Assembly: GCA_002308915.1 (NCBI GenBank)
Contig: DBWI01000022.1
Location: 1-20,967, forward strand
Length of the DNA stretch: 20,967 nt
Reading direction: 5' to 3'
Origin: Christensenella sp. UBA1242
GTDB taxonomy: Bacteria > Bacillota > Clostridia > Christensenellales > UBA1242
Positions 1 through 6,872 of this stretch are shown one piece after another. The notes below the pieces were generated by a model. The model was not told the DNA's origin. It searched no databases and saw only the letters and a program-made list of their open reading frames with translations. Positions within the stretch are counted from its first letter, which is position 1, and each line of letters opens with the position of its first letter. Position numbers and translations under genes: made by a program.

Positions 1-89
1 TTTTGAATATTAAAAATATCAAATTTATTAATTAATTTATTTATTATTTTTTCTGTATTTAATGCGGATATTATAAACTTGTAATACAT
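1..89 (-). CDS. yqfD: YqfD-like sporulation protein, N-terminal 29 codons only (cut by window edge)
   Basis: An ATG at 87-89 opens a frame that stays open to the left edge and reads MYYKFIISALNTEKIINKLI and onward. The ATG overlaps the yqfC stop by one base (TGATG), the usual sign of translational coupling. The short N-terminus looks like the first beta strand and helix of the YqfD/SpoIV-like family (a short strand, then an E-K-h-I-N-K-L-h-x-x-x-h-I pattern). The yqfC-yqfD order is standard in spore formers. YqfD is a membrane protein of unknown mechanism made in the mother cell during sporulation. With only 29 residues visible, the identification rests mainly on position. Confidence 0.6.
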   Translation of the reverse strand, partial: MYYKFIISALNTEKIINKLINKFDIFNIQ

Positions 90-349
90 CACACACTCTC
101 AATTTTTTTTATATTTCCAACTAAGGTAAGAGTTGTGTTTGTTATTCTTTTAATTCTAAGATTTTGACCGCATATTGTTACAATACCTTTTTTGACACGA
201 AAACTTATTGCATCATCAGAAATTAAAACAATACCTTTTTGCCCTTCAACATAGACTAACCTATTTGACATGTTTATAAGATTAAATGAATTTACAAAAT
301 CAACTTCAAGTCCAAAATCACTTACTATCTCATCAAAAAAATTAAACAC
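89..349 (-). CDS. yqfC: YqfC/YabP family sporulation protein
   Basis: A small protein of about 86 residues, built of beta strands and matching the YqfC/YabP family. The pattern is an N-terminal acidic helix, a 'NRLVYVEGQKGIVLISDDAI' stretch, then 'KKGIVTICGQNLRIKRI', ending in a GNI strand. Family members are conserved in endospore formers, and YqfC sits directly before YqfD. The start is set by the ribosome binding site: AGGAG at 357-361 lies 7 nt before the GTG at 347-349. A longer reading from the TTG at 353-355 would leave only 1-2 nt spacing. It lies about 50 nt downstream of tpiA with no convincing terminator between, so it may be partly cotranscribed with pgk-tpiA. The function of the family is not established beyond sporulation. 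Confidence 0.8.
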   Translation of the reverse strand: MFNFFDEIVSDFGLEVDFVNSFNLINMSNRLVYVEGQKGIVLISDDAISFRVKKGIVTICGQNLRIKRITNTTLTLVGNIKKIESV

Positions 350-400
350 CCACAAACTCCTAAAATAGTTTATGAGTGTTTTTGTTTGTATATGATTTTT

Positions 401-1138
401 TTATACCATTTTTGCAAACACATCAGCATCAAGGCAAGCACCACCAACCAAGAGTCCATTAACTCCCTTGACTTTTAGAATACTATTAAAGTTTTCTAAC
501 TTTGTGCTTCCACCATAAAGAACTAACATCTTTTCTGCAGCTTTTTCTGAGAAATCTTCTTCAATCACCTTTCGAATAGTTTTGACTGCATTCTCTATAT
601 CTTTTGAGCTTGCAACATTACCTGTGCCGATTGCCCAACAAGGTTCATAAGCAATTATAATGTTCTTTAATTCATTTTCATACAAGCCCTTAAGTGCAAT
701 GTCGATTTGCTTTTTAAGCACAGCTGCTGTCTTGTTTGCATTCTTTTCTGTTTTTGTTTCACCAATGCACAAAATTACTTTAAGGTTTACACCCAGTGCA
801 TTTATTATTTTTTGATTAACTTGTTCATTTGTCTCTTTGAACCTTTTTCTAATTTCGCTATGGCCAATTATTGTATAAGTGGCTCCAAGGTCCTTAACCA
901 TATTGGCAGAAACTTCCCCAGTATGTGCCCCACTTGTATCAATAGAAATATTTTGTGAACCAAAATTAACTTCTGTTGAAACTAACTTTTGACTAGCAAG
1001 CATTAGATGAGTGTATGGCAAGCATAAAACTACATCACTTTTGCTATCTTTTACCTTTGGTAAAAATTTGTCCAAATACACAGCAAATTCCTTTACTGTT
1101 GTATTCATCTTAAAATTACCTACAATTAATTTTTTCAT
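401..1138 (-). CDS. tpiA: Triose-phosphate isomerase
   Basis: Cytoplasmic glycolytic enzyme interconverting dihydroxyacetone phosphate and glyceraldehyde-3-phosphate; (beta/alpha)8 barrel, 245 residues, the normal length. Visible landmarks are GNFKMN with the substrate-binding Lys10, IGHSEIRKRF with the electrophilic His93, AYEPCWAIGTG with catalytic base Glu165 at the start of loop 6, and the C-terminal phosphate-binding LLVGGACL. The start is the ATG at 1136-1138, 1 nt after the pgk stop, preceded by AGAGGA whose bases lie in the last codons of pgk. A longer frame to a GTG at 1154-1156 inside pgk has no better ribosome site. The tight pgk-tpiA spacing indicates one mRNA and translational coupling. 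Confidence 0.97.
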   Translation of the reverse strand: MKKLIVGNFKMNTTVKEFAVYLDKFLPKVKDSKSDVVLCLPYTHLMLASQKLVSTEVNFGSQNISIDTSGAHTGEVSANMVKDLGATYTIIGHSEIRKRFKETNEQVNQKIINALGVNLKVILCIGETKTEKNANKTAAVLKKQIDIALKGLYENELKNIIIAYEPCWAIGTGNVASSKDIENAVKTIRKVIEEDFSEKAAEKMLVLYGGSTKLENFNSILKVKGVNGLLVGGACLDADVFAKMV

Positions 1139-1139
1139 A

Positions 1140-2327
1140 TTATTCCTCTTTATCACTCATAACATCAACACCTGGTAAATTCTCGCCACTAATCAACTTT
1201 AAGCTAGCACCACCACCTGTTGATATATGGTAAATTTTATCTGCAACACCGAATATATTTATTGCAGAAATACTATCACCGCCGCCCACAATACTTTTGC
1301 ATTGATTTTTAGCAACAGCAAGAGCGACCTTTTTGGTTCCATTTCTAAAGTTTTTGAACTCAAACACACCCATTGGTCCATTCCAAATTATTGTGCGTGC
1401 ATTTTTTATTTCTTGAACAAAAGCTTTGATTGTATTTGGACCAATATCCAAACCAACAAGATTATCAGGAATATCTTGTGTTTTAATTTTGCGAGCAATA
1501 GCATTTGGACTAAGCACTGTTGAACAAATATGATCAATAGGAAGCAATATTTTTACACCTTTTTGTGCTGCTTCTTCAAGTATTTTTCGTGCATCATCTA
1601 AACACTCTGGTTCATACAATGAGTTACCAATGTTAACACCTTTTGCTGCCAAGAATGTATATGCCATTCCACCACCAATAAGAACTGCGTCACATTTTTT
1701 AACTAAGCTATGAACAACATTAAGTTTATCACTAACCTTTGCTCCACCCATTATTGCAATAAAAGGATGCTCTGGTTTTTCGAGTACAGAAGTTATTGTG
1801 TTTATCTCTTTCCCCATCAAAAAGCCAACTGCATTTGGTAAAAGTTTTGCAACGCTATATGTGGAAGCATGCTTACGATGTGCAGTTCCAAATGCATCAT
1901 TAACATATATGTCTGCTAGCTCTGCAAGTTTTGAAGCAAATAACAAAGAATCTTCCTCTTCTTCTTTATAAAATCTTACATTCTCCAAAACAAGAACTTC
2001 ACCTTCTTGCAGATTATTCACTTTTTCTGTTGCTTCTGGTCCTATTGTTGTTGAAGAAAACTTAATTTTACAATTCAAACATTGTACTAAATATTTTGCA
2101 ACAGGAAGCAAACTGTATTTTTCATTAGGTTGACCTTTTGGTCTGCCAAGATGTGAACAAATAATAACTTTAGCCCCTTTTGAAAGCAAATACTTTATTG
2201 TTGGCAATTCTTTTACTATTCTGCTTGCATCGGTAATAACTCCGCTATCATCAAGTGGAACATTAAAATCAACTCTCAAAAGTACTCTTTTGCCTTTTAC
2301 ATCAATATCACGAATTGTACGTTTCAT
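1140..2327 (-). CDS. pgk: Phosphoglycerate kinase
   Basis: Cytoplasmic two-lobed kinase transferring the acyl phosphate of 1,3-bisphosphoglycerate to ADP. The 395 residues match the family length. The N-lobe shows RVDFNVPL and the SHLGRPKG substrate motif, then LLPVAKYL, LENVRFYKEEE and VNDAFGTAHRKHAS. The C-lobe shows IMGGAKVSDKL, LIGGGMAYTFL, WNGPMGVFE and the nucleotide-binding GGGDSISAI and STGGGASL. The SD is GGTGGAGGG at 2331-2339, unusually strong, consistent with high expression. A promoter lies directly upstream (2347-2374). No gapA is present beside it, unlike the usual gapA-pgk-tpiA cluster. tpiA follows after 1 nt. Confidence 0.97.
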   Translation of the reverse strand: MKRTIRDIDVKGKRVLLRVDFNVPLDDSGVITDASRIVKELPTIKYLLSKGAKVIICSHLGRPKGQPNEKYSLLPVAKYLVQCLNCKIKFSSTTIGPEATEKVNNLQEGEVLVLENVRFYKEEEEDSLLFASKLAELADIYVNDAFGTAHRKHASTYSVAKLLPNAVGFLMGKEINTITSVLEKPEHPFIAIMGGAKVSDKLNVVHSLVKKCDAVLIGGGMAYTFLAAKGVNIGNSLYEPECLDDARKILEEAAQKGVKILLPIDHICSTVLSPNAIARKIKTQDIPDNLVGLDIGPNTIKAFVQEIKNARTIIWNGPMGVFEFKNFRNGTKKVALAVAKNQCKSIVGGGDSISAINIFGVADKIYHISTGGGASLKLISGENLPGVDVMSDKEE

Positions 2328-2346
2328 ATACCCTCCACCAAAATTT

Positions 2347-2374
2347 ATTATAATAAATTAAATTTAAATTTCAA
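2347..2374 (-). promoter_or_regulatory. Promoter of pgk-tpiA
   Basis: The minus strand reads TTGAAA (2369-2374), a 16-nt spacer, then a perfect TATAAT (2347-2352). The expected start of transcription falls about 7 nt further on, just before the pgk SD. It looks like a housekeeping sigma-A promoter; this is read from sequence, with no start mapped. Confidence 0.75.
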
Positions 2375-2381
2375 AATGAAT

Positions 2382-3302
2382 TTATATTAAAACATTTTTT
2401 AATATTTCCAAACTTTGTTCTAAACTGGTTGTTGTTGCCAGTTTTAACCTATATTTATTCCCGTCAACAATATCTTTTACATACCATAAAAAGTGCTTAC
2501 GCAATGTGATACAAAGCTCTTCATCTGTATAATATTTTTTTAGTGTATCAACATGTTCTTTTACAATTTCAAACTTGTTTGGCAATTTGTTACCTTTTAA
2601 CTCGTCAAAAATCCAAGGTGAACCAAGTGCTGCCCTGCCTATCATAACACCATCTACACCTGTTGATAACATCTTTTGATAACTATCTTTATCAAACACA
2701 TCGCCATTTCCTATTACTGGAATATTGACAGATTGTTTTACTTTCTTTATTGTTTCATAATCTACTGTTCCAGAATACATCTGTTCACGAGTCCTGCCAT
2801 GAACAGTAATTGCTTTGATACCATTTTGTTCGCATATTTTTGCCACCATAACAGCAACATTTTGGTCTTTTTTGTAACCAATTCTAATTTTTGCTGTTAT
2901 TGGTTTGATTGTAGCACTAGTACATTTTTTACATATTTCTGCAATCTTATCTAAATGTTCCAAAAGTGCACTACCATCTCCATTTTTTACAATCTTTGGA
3001 GCCGGACAACCAAAATTTATATCTATTATATCAAACTTCTCTAATTCTTTACTTTTGCATACATTTGCCATTGCATCTGCATCATGACCAAAAATTTGTA
3101 CTACTTTTATTTTTTCATCATCTTCTGTTATAAGTAATTTTTTTGTGTGAGGATTACTGAATCTTAAAGCATTGCAATTTATCATTTCTATGTATGTTAA
3201 ATCTGCGCCACATTTTCTTGCAACTTTTCTAAAGCCAACATCACTAACTCCTGCCATTGGTGCCAAAAACAAATTACCAACTTCTATATTTCCTATCTTC
3301 AT
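2382..3302 (-). CDS. dusB: tRNA-dihydrouridine synthase, DusB-type
   Basis: FMN-dependent enzyme reducing uridine to dihydrouridine in tRNA. At 306 residues it is slightly shorter than the usual 320 or so. Landmarks are LFLAPMAGVSDVGFR (FMN-binding start of the TIM barrel), DINFGCPAPK with the catalytic Cys99, GDGSALL, TVHGRTREQMYSG, PVIGNGDVF and DGVMIGRAALGSPWIF, followed by the small C-terminal helical domain. It lies 27 nt after spoVB. No SD precedes the ATG at 3300-3302. Instead a TTGACT/TAATAT promoter ends 6 nt before the ATG, so the mRNA may be leaderless (annotated separately). The clear homology at residue 1 supports this start. Confidence 0.93.
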   Translation of the reverse strand: MKIGNIEVGNLFLAPMAGVSDVGFRKVARKCGADLTYIEMINCNALRFSNPHTKKLLITEDDEKIKVVQIFGHDADAMANVCKSKELEKFDIIDINFGCPAPKIVKNGDGSALLEHLDKIAEICKKCTSATIKPITAKIRIGYKKDQNVAVMVAKICEQNGIKAITVHGRTREQMYSGTVDYETIKKVKQSVNIPVIGNGDVFDKDSYQKMLSTGVDGVMIGRAALGSPWIFDELKGNKLPNKFEIVKEHVDTLKKYYTDEELCITLRKHFLWYVKDIVDGNKYRLKLATTTSLEQSLEILKNVLI

Positions 3303-3308
3303 ATTTTT

Positions 3309-3338
3309 ATATTACTACACAAACAAAAATTAAGTCAA
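3309..3338 (-). promoter_or_regulatory. Candidate leaderless promoter of dusB, inside the end of spoVB
   Basis: On the minus strand, TTGACT (3333-3338) uses the last two sense codons of spoVB. An 18-nt spacer follows, then TAATAT (3309-3314), then only 6 nt to the dusB ATG. Transcription would start at or next to the A of the ATG, and there is no SD. The match to the -35 consensus is 5 of 6. Confidence 0.6.
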
Positions 3339-4865
3339 ATCACCATTGCTATTTTGTTTTGCAAAAATGTTTTTTATTTCTTGTATTTTTACAGCTCTAA
3401 ATAATACACAAACAAAAAAATATATCATTGCTCCAATACCAACAAGTGAAACCAACTTGATATACTTGTTAAACACAAAAGTTCTATTCAATGAAAGCAC
3501 AACAAATGCCATAGCACAACAACCCAATAATGGAACAAAAAACTTTAAATGACTAAATGACATATCAAAATATTTTTTATCCAAAATAACAATCAAAAAA
3601 CATATGATTACATTTGACACCAAAGATGAAACGCTTAACGAGATTATTCCCAAATTAGTAAATAGCACCAATGGTATAAAAAGTGAAAATTTAACCAAAA
3701 GTCCAATCAATTGACAAAAGAATGGTAAATAAAATTTGTTTATACTATTCAACAAACTACAAGAAACTTGAATTGTTGATAGTAAAACAATATTAAAGCA
3801 AGATATTGCTAAATACATTGTTGCAATAGTCACATAACTACTCTCTATTGCAGGAAAGCATACTTGTATGACTAATGGTGCCAAAATAAATAATCCAATG
3901 GCACATGGCAAACTAAAAAACCAAATAGAAAAATATGTGCCTCCAATCATTTCTTTTGTATCTCTTTTTTGTTCTATTGCATATGTTAATGCAGGAAGAA
4001 ATGCAGTTGCAATTGTGCTACACAAAACAACTGGGAAGTTAACAAGTGGAGATATCATACCTGTTGCAATTCCAAAAAGTGAAGTTGCCTGTCTAATAGC
4101 CATTGTTTGTGCCAATAAATTCACTACCAAAAAAGAATCTATACATGCAGAAACTGGCAAAATGATTGATGCTAAACTAATTGGCATAAACTGAAAAAAT
4201 ATACTTTTTATTGCTTTGTAACTAACATAAGATTCTTGCTTTAATTTATTTTTATTATATCTTGCCAACAAATAAAAAAATGATACAAGTTCACTAATCA
4301 AAATTCCCAAACACGCACCCGCAACAGAGTATGCCAATCCGTAATCTTGTAACATGTATGCAAACAAAAGTCCAAACCCAAACTTACACAAGTTTTCAAA
4401 AATACCACCAATAGCATTTGGCGTTACATTTTCTATACCTACAAAATATCCTTTTATAACACATGAAATAGCAGAAAATACTATACTAACCCCAACAATA
4501 ACATAACCTAGATATGCAAAACTACTCCCCTGTATTTTTGCAATTTGCCCACCAAAAACTACAATAATTGATGCAAATGCTATTCCAAGACACAAACATA
4601 ACACAAAACAGTTTTTTATTAGCTTTGCTATTTCTTTCTTTAATCCTCTAGCTCTAAAGTATGCGACCCTTTGAGAAATATATGTTGGCATACCTCCAGT
4701 TATAACAACCAAAACTAATGCATAAACAGGATAGATGAGTTGATAAATCCCAATTCCTTGTGAACCTAAAATATTTGACAAAAATATTTTATAAACAGCC
4801 CCAATCATCTTTGATAATATAAGACAAAGACTTAATATTAAAGTATTTTTTATATAACTCTTCAC
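3330..4865 (-). CDS. spoVB: SpoVB/MurJ-type polytopic flippase (MOP superfamily)
   Basis: A 511-residue membrane protein, hydrophobic over its whole length in about 14 segments. It starts with the typical SpoVB pattern: IKNTLILSLCLILSKMIGAV, then ILGSQGIGIYQLIYPVYAL and GGMPTYISQRVAYF. SpoVB belongs to the polysaccharide or lipid-linked-precursor export family of the MOP superfamily and is thought to act in spore cortex peptidoglycan assembly. In genomes with several paralogues one member may serve as the main lipid II flippase, so that role is possible here. The start is the GTG at 4863-4865; it has no SD but carries a TTGAAT/TACAAT promoter 7 nt before it. Its neighbour dusB is 27 nt downstream. 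The divergent neighbour is an unrelated small orphan gene. Confidence 0.88.
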   Translation of the reverse strand: MKSYIKNTLILSLCLILSKMIGAVYKIFLSNILGSQGIGIYQLIYPVYALVLVVITGGMPTYISQRVAYFRARGLKKEIAKLIKNCFVLCLCLGIAFASIIVVFGGQIAKIQGSSFAYLGYVIVGVSIVFSAISCVIKGYFVGIENVTPNAIGGIFENLCKFGFGLLFAYMLQDYGLAYSVAGACLGILISELVSFFYLLARYNKNKLKQESYVSYKAIKSIFFQFMPISLASIILPVSACIDSFLVVNLLAQTMAIRQATSLFGIATGMISPLVNFPVVLCSTIATAFLPALTYAIEQKRDTKEMIGGTYFSIWFFSLPCAIGLFILAPLVIQVCFPAIESSYVTIATMYLAISCFNIVLLSTIQVSCSLLNSINKFYLPFFCQLIGLLVKFSLFIPLVLFTNLGIISLSVSSLVSNVIICFLIVILDKKYFDMSFSHLKFFVPLLGCCAMAFVVLSLNRTFVFNKYIKLVSLVGIGAMIYFFVCVLFRAVKIQEIKNIFAKQNSNGDLT

Positions 4866-4872
4866 AATTTAT

Positions 4873-4902
4873 ATTGTAATTTTTTTAATTAATATTATTC
4901 AA
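4873..4902 (-). promoter_or_regulatory. Candidate leaderless promoter of spoVB
   Basis: The minus strand carries TTGAAT (4897-4902), an 18-nt spacer, TACAAT (4873-4878), and then 7 nt to the GTG start of spoVB. No purine-rich SD is present between the -10 box and the start, so the mRNA is predicted to begin at or very near the GTG. Confidence 0.55.
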
Positions 4903-4922
4903 AAAAAATGTAATTTACCTAT

Positions 4923-4950
4923 TTACAAATTAAAAATAATATGTTATATT
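4923..4950 (+). promoter_or_regulatory. Promoter of the 158-residue orphan gene
   Basis: TTACAA (4923-4928), a 16-nt spacer and TATATT (4945-4950); an overlapping TATTAT two bases later gives 18 nt. It is followed by a short leader with AAAGGAAAT at about 4967-4975 and the ATG at 4982. The -35 box is weak, so confidence is moderate. Confidence 0.45.
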
Positions 4951-4981
4951 ATATCTGTAGAATTGAAAAGGAAATAAAGAA

Positions 4982-5458
4982 ATGAATTATTTTGTAAAAA
5001 CACCAACACAAACAGGAATGACTAAAGATTATTACAAGAGTTTTAACATTGGATTATTGAATTGCTTGAGCAATATATTAATTGAAGGCAAATTGCTTGC
5101 AGAAGACAAAGTATCTTTCCTTGACAGATTAACAGATCCCGTAGAAAAAGCATTTGCAAATTCAGCTGTTGCTCAAATGTTAAATGCGCCACGTAATAAC
5201 AATCGTGTAAGAAAAAATTTGGCTTACTTTGGTTCAATGCTTAAAGATAGTGAAAAAATTGTATTAAAGGGTTCTCCCCTTATGAGTTCACTTTACTACA
5301 ACAATGAAATGTTGAACTGGCCAGAAATTGTAAAAAAATTATCATATCCATCATATAACATTAGAGATGATGCAGATCTCTTGAAACAATTTGAGAACAA
5401 AATTGAGTTGGCTAAACAATTAGCAAAACAAAATGAAGGCGATTATTCTCAAAACTAA
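4982..5458 (+). CDS. Hypothetical protein, 158 residues, unrecognised
   Basis: I do not recognise this protein. It is soluble, mostly helical by composition, and has no signal peptide or membrane segment. The middle is basic and Asn-rich (LNAPRNNNRVRKNLAYFG), and the C-terminus is a charged amphipathic helix (LLKQFENKIELAKQLAKQ). A clear SD (AAAGGA) lies about 9 nt before the ATG, and a near-perfect hairpin terminator follows 10 nt after the stop, so this is a real single-gene unit. Apart from spoVG it is the only + strand gene here; it is divergent from spoVB and convergent with the lysine-rich gene. It could be a lineage-specific housekeeping protein, a regulator or a structural accessory. 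No function can be assigned. Confidence 0.75.
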   Translation: MNYFVKTPTQTGMTKDYYKSFNIGLLNCLSNILIEGKLLAEDKVSFLDRLTDPVEKAFANSAVAQMLNAPRNNNRVRKNLAYFGSMLKDSEKIVLKGSPLMSSLYYNNEMLNWPEIVKKLSYPSYNIRDDADLLKQFENKIELAKQLAKQNEGDYSQN

Positions 5459-5467
5459 AATGGTAAT

Positions 5468-5499
5468 AAAAAAACTGAGTTTCAAAACTCAGTTTTTTT
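5468..5499. terminator. Bidirectional intrinsic terminator between two convergent genes
   Basis: A 15-bp perfect inverted repeat (AAAAAAACTGAGTTT, a central CA, and its complement) with A- and T-tracts at both ends. It can end transcription of the + strand orphan gene and, read the other way, of the lysine-rich gene whose stop codon overlaps the T-tract at 5500. Confidence 0.9.
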
Positions 5500-6786
5500 T
5501 TATTTTGTTAAATCATCTTTTTCAAATTGAGATTCCTGTCCTTGTTTCTCTTTTTTAGGTTCTTCTTTTTTCTCTTCTTGAATTTCAGATATCTCATCAT
5601 CTAGCAAATCGTCCAAACTCTCTACCTTAGTTGTCTTTGGGGTATTTGTTGCTTCTAAATCATCGCCTAATATACTATCTAAAGCTTCTTTGTCATCTGG
5701 TATCATTTTTTCTAGTTCCTCAGAAGAATTAACATTAACACGCTTATCCAAATCTCTTGCATTCTTATTTAGTTCTATTTTTAAGTCATTCTTTTTTCTG
5801 TATTTATTATCATTAAGATTCAAATTCTCTGTCTGTCTTCTAAATCTATTTAATTCTTCAAATGTAGGCAAAAATGGTTCAATTTTTAATCCTAGTAAAT
5901 CATCATTAGATTTCCCTTTTGATGGTTTTTTCTTTGGCTTGTTATCTTTTTTTGCTGCACCAGCTGCTTTTTTCTTTTCATCTTTCTTTTTTGGCTTTTT
6001 TACTGCTTCTTCTTGCTGTTTTTGCTTAGGTTTTTGAACTTCTTTCTTTTTGTTCATATAAATCAAAATATAAGTTTGATTAACCTGATCCAACCACTTT
6101 TTTGTTTCCTCTTCTAAATCATCATAATACTCAAGAATGATTTGATCCAAAATTTGTTTTAGCAAAGCAAAATATTTGGCTGTGTTTTTGTCTGCTTTTA
6201 TGCCTGCCATTCTTTCTTTGATAATTTTTTCTAATTTTGGATAATTTTTTGAAGTTCTTAAAATTTTTAGGATATCATTACAATACTTTCTGTTATCTAT
6301 TCCCATTTCTGTTATCATGTCTTTTGAAGTATTCTTTTTGGTCATAAGTAACTTTTCAAGTATTTCATTTCTATTATCTATATCTTTGCCTTCACCAAGG
6401 TCTTCTTGCGTTAAGAGATGAAATTTATCTTTTAACTTGTCTAAGAATGTATGGTCATTGGCTGTTTTAAAATTAACCAAGAAAGTTTCTAATTCAATTT
6501 TTTTACCTAAACTTGAATAACTTTCTAACAAATAAGCACTTGCATATTTTTCACTTTCAAAAGAATCAACAAAAAATTTGATTTTGAATTTTAATGTTGT
6601 ATCCAAAATACGAGCTTCACAAAGCAAATAATCTTGTTTGTAAACAGTAATGAGTTTTCTTAGTCCAATAAGTTCGTCTTTGACTTCCATGGCAATTTCG
6701 TAAGTATCTTTTTCATTATAACTGCCCAATAGTACACCACTTTCAACATCATTATCACGTACAAATTTTTTGTAATCTGTTGCCAT
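5500..6786 (-). CDS. Lysine-rich protein of unknown function with segregated charge
   Basis: A 428-residue protein with no recognised family. Three parts can be seen. Residues 1-245 look folded and helical. Residues 246-292 are a low-complexity Lys/Ala/Pro linker (KKPKKKDEKKKAAGAAKK). Residues 293-428 form a tail that turns strongly acidic after about 355 (ESLDDLLDDEISEIQEEKKE). It has no signal peptide or membrane segment. SD AGGAGA lies 4-5 nt before the ATG at 6784-6786, with its own TTGAAA/TACAAT promoter upstream. It lies downstream of prfA in the rpmE/prmC/prfA neighbourhood but is separated from it by a terminator. The polybasic linker suggests nucleic-acid, ribosome or membrane contact; this is inference from composition only. 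Confidence 0.8.
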   Translation of the reverse strand: MATDYKKFVRDNDVESGVLLGSYNEKDTYEIAMEVKDELIGLRKLITVYKQDYLLCEARILDTTLKFKIKFFVDSFESEKYASAYLLESYSSLGKKIELETFLVNFKTANDHTFLDKLKDKFHLLTQEDLGEGKDIDNRNEILEKLLMTKKNTSKDMITEMGIDNRKYCNDILKILRTSKNYPKLEKIIKERMAGIKADKNTAKYFALLKQILDQIILEYYDDLEEETKKWLDQVNQTYILIYMNKKKEVQKPKQKQQEEAVKKPKKKDEKKKAAGAAKKDNKPKKKPSKGKSNDDLLGLKIEPFLPTFEELNRFRRQTENLNLNDNKYRKKNDLKIELNKNARDLDKRVNVNSSEELEKMIPDDKEALDSILGDDLEATNTPKTTKVESLDDLLDDEISEIQEEKKEEPKKEKQGQESQFEKDDLTK

Positions 6787-6804
6787 ACTTTCTCCTTATA
6801 ATAT

Positions 6805-6833
6805 ATTGTAAAACAAAAACAAAATTTTTTCAA
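6805..6833 (-). promoter_or_regulatory. Promoter of the lysine-rich protein gene
   Basis: TTGAAA (6828-6833), an exact 17-nt spacer and TACAAT (6805-6810) on the minus strand, followed by a short leader holding the AGGAGA ribosome site. Sigma-A type. Confidence 0.7.
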
Positions 6834-6843
6834 GACATTAAAT

Positions 6844-6872
6844 AAAAAAAATATATAACACAAGGTTATATA
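6844..6872 (-). terminator. Intrinsic terminator after prfA
   Basis: On the minus strand, immediately after the prfA stop: an 8-bp AT-rich stem (TATATAAC / GTTATATA) with a 5-nt loop and a run of eight T. The stem is weak in GC but the T-tract and position fit. Confidence 0.65.

Noticed and set aside
3868..4194. 108-codon + strand frame opposite spoVB
   Set aside because: No SD, falls entirely inside a well-conserved membrane protein gene, and its sequence has no domain-like character.
5690..6037. 115-codon Phe/Ser-rich + strand frame that resembles a membrane protein
   Set aside because: It is the complement of the Lys/Glu-rich coding region (AAA/GAA become TTT/TTC), an artefact of composition.
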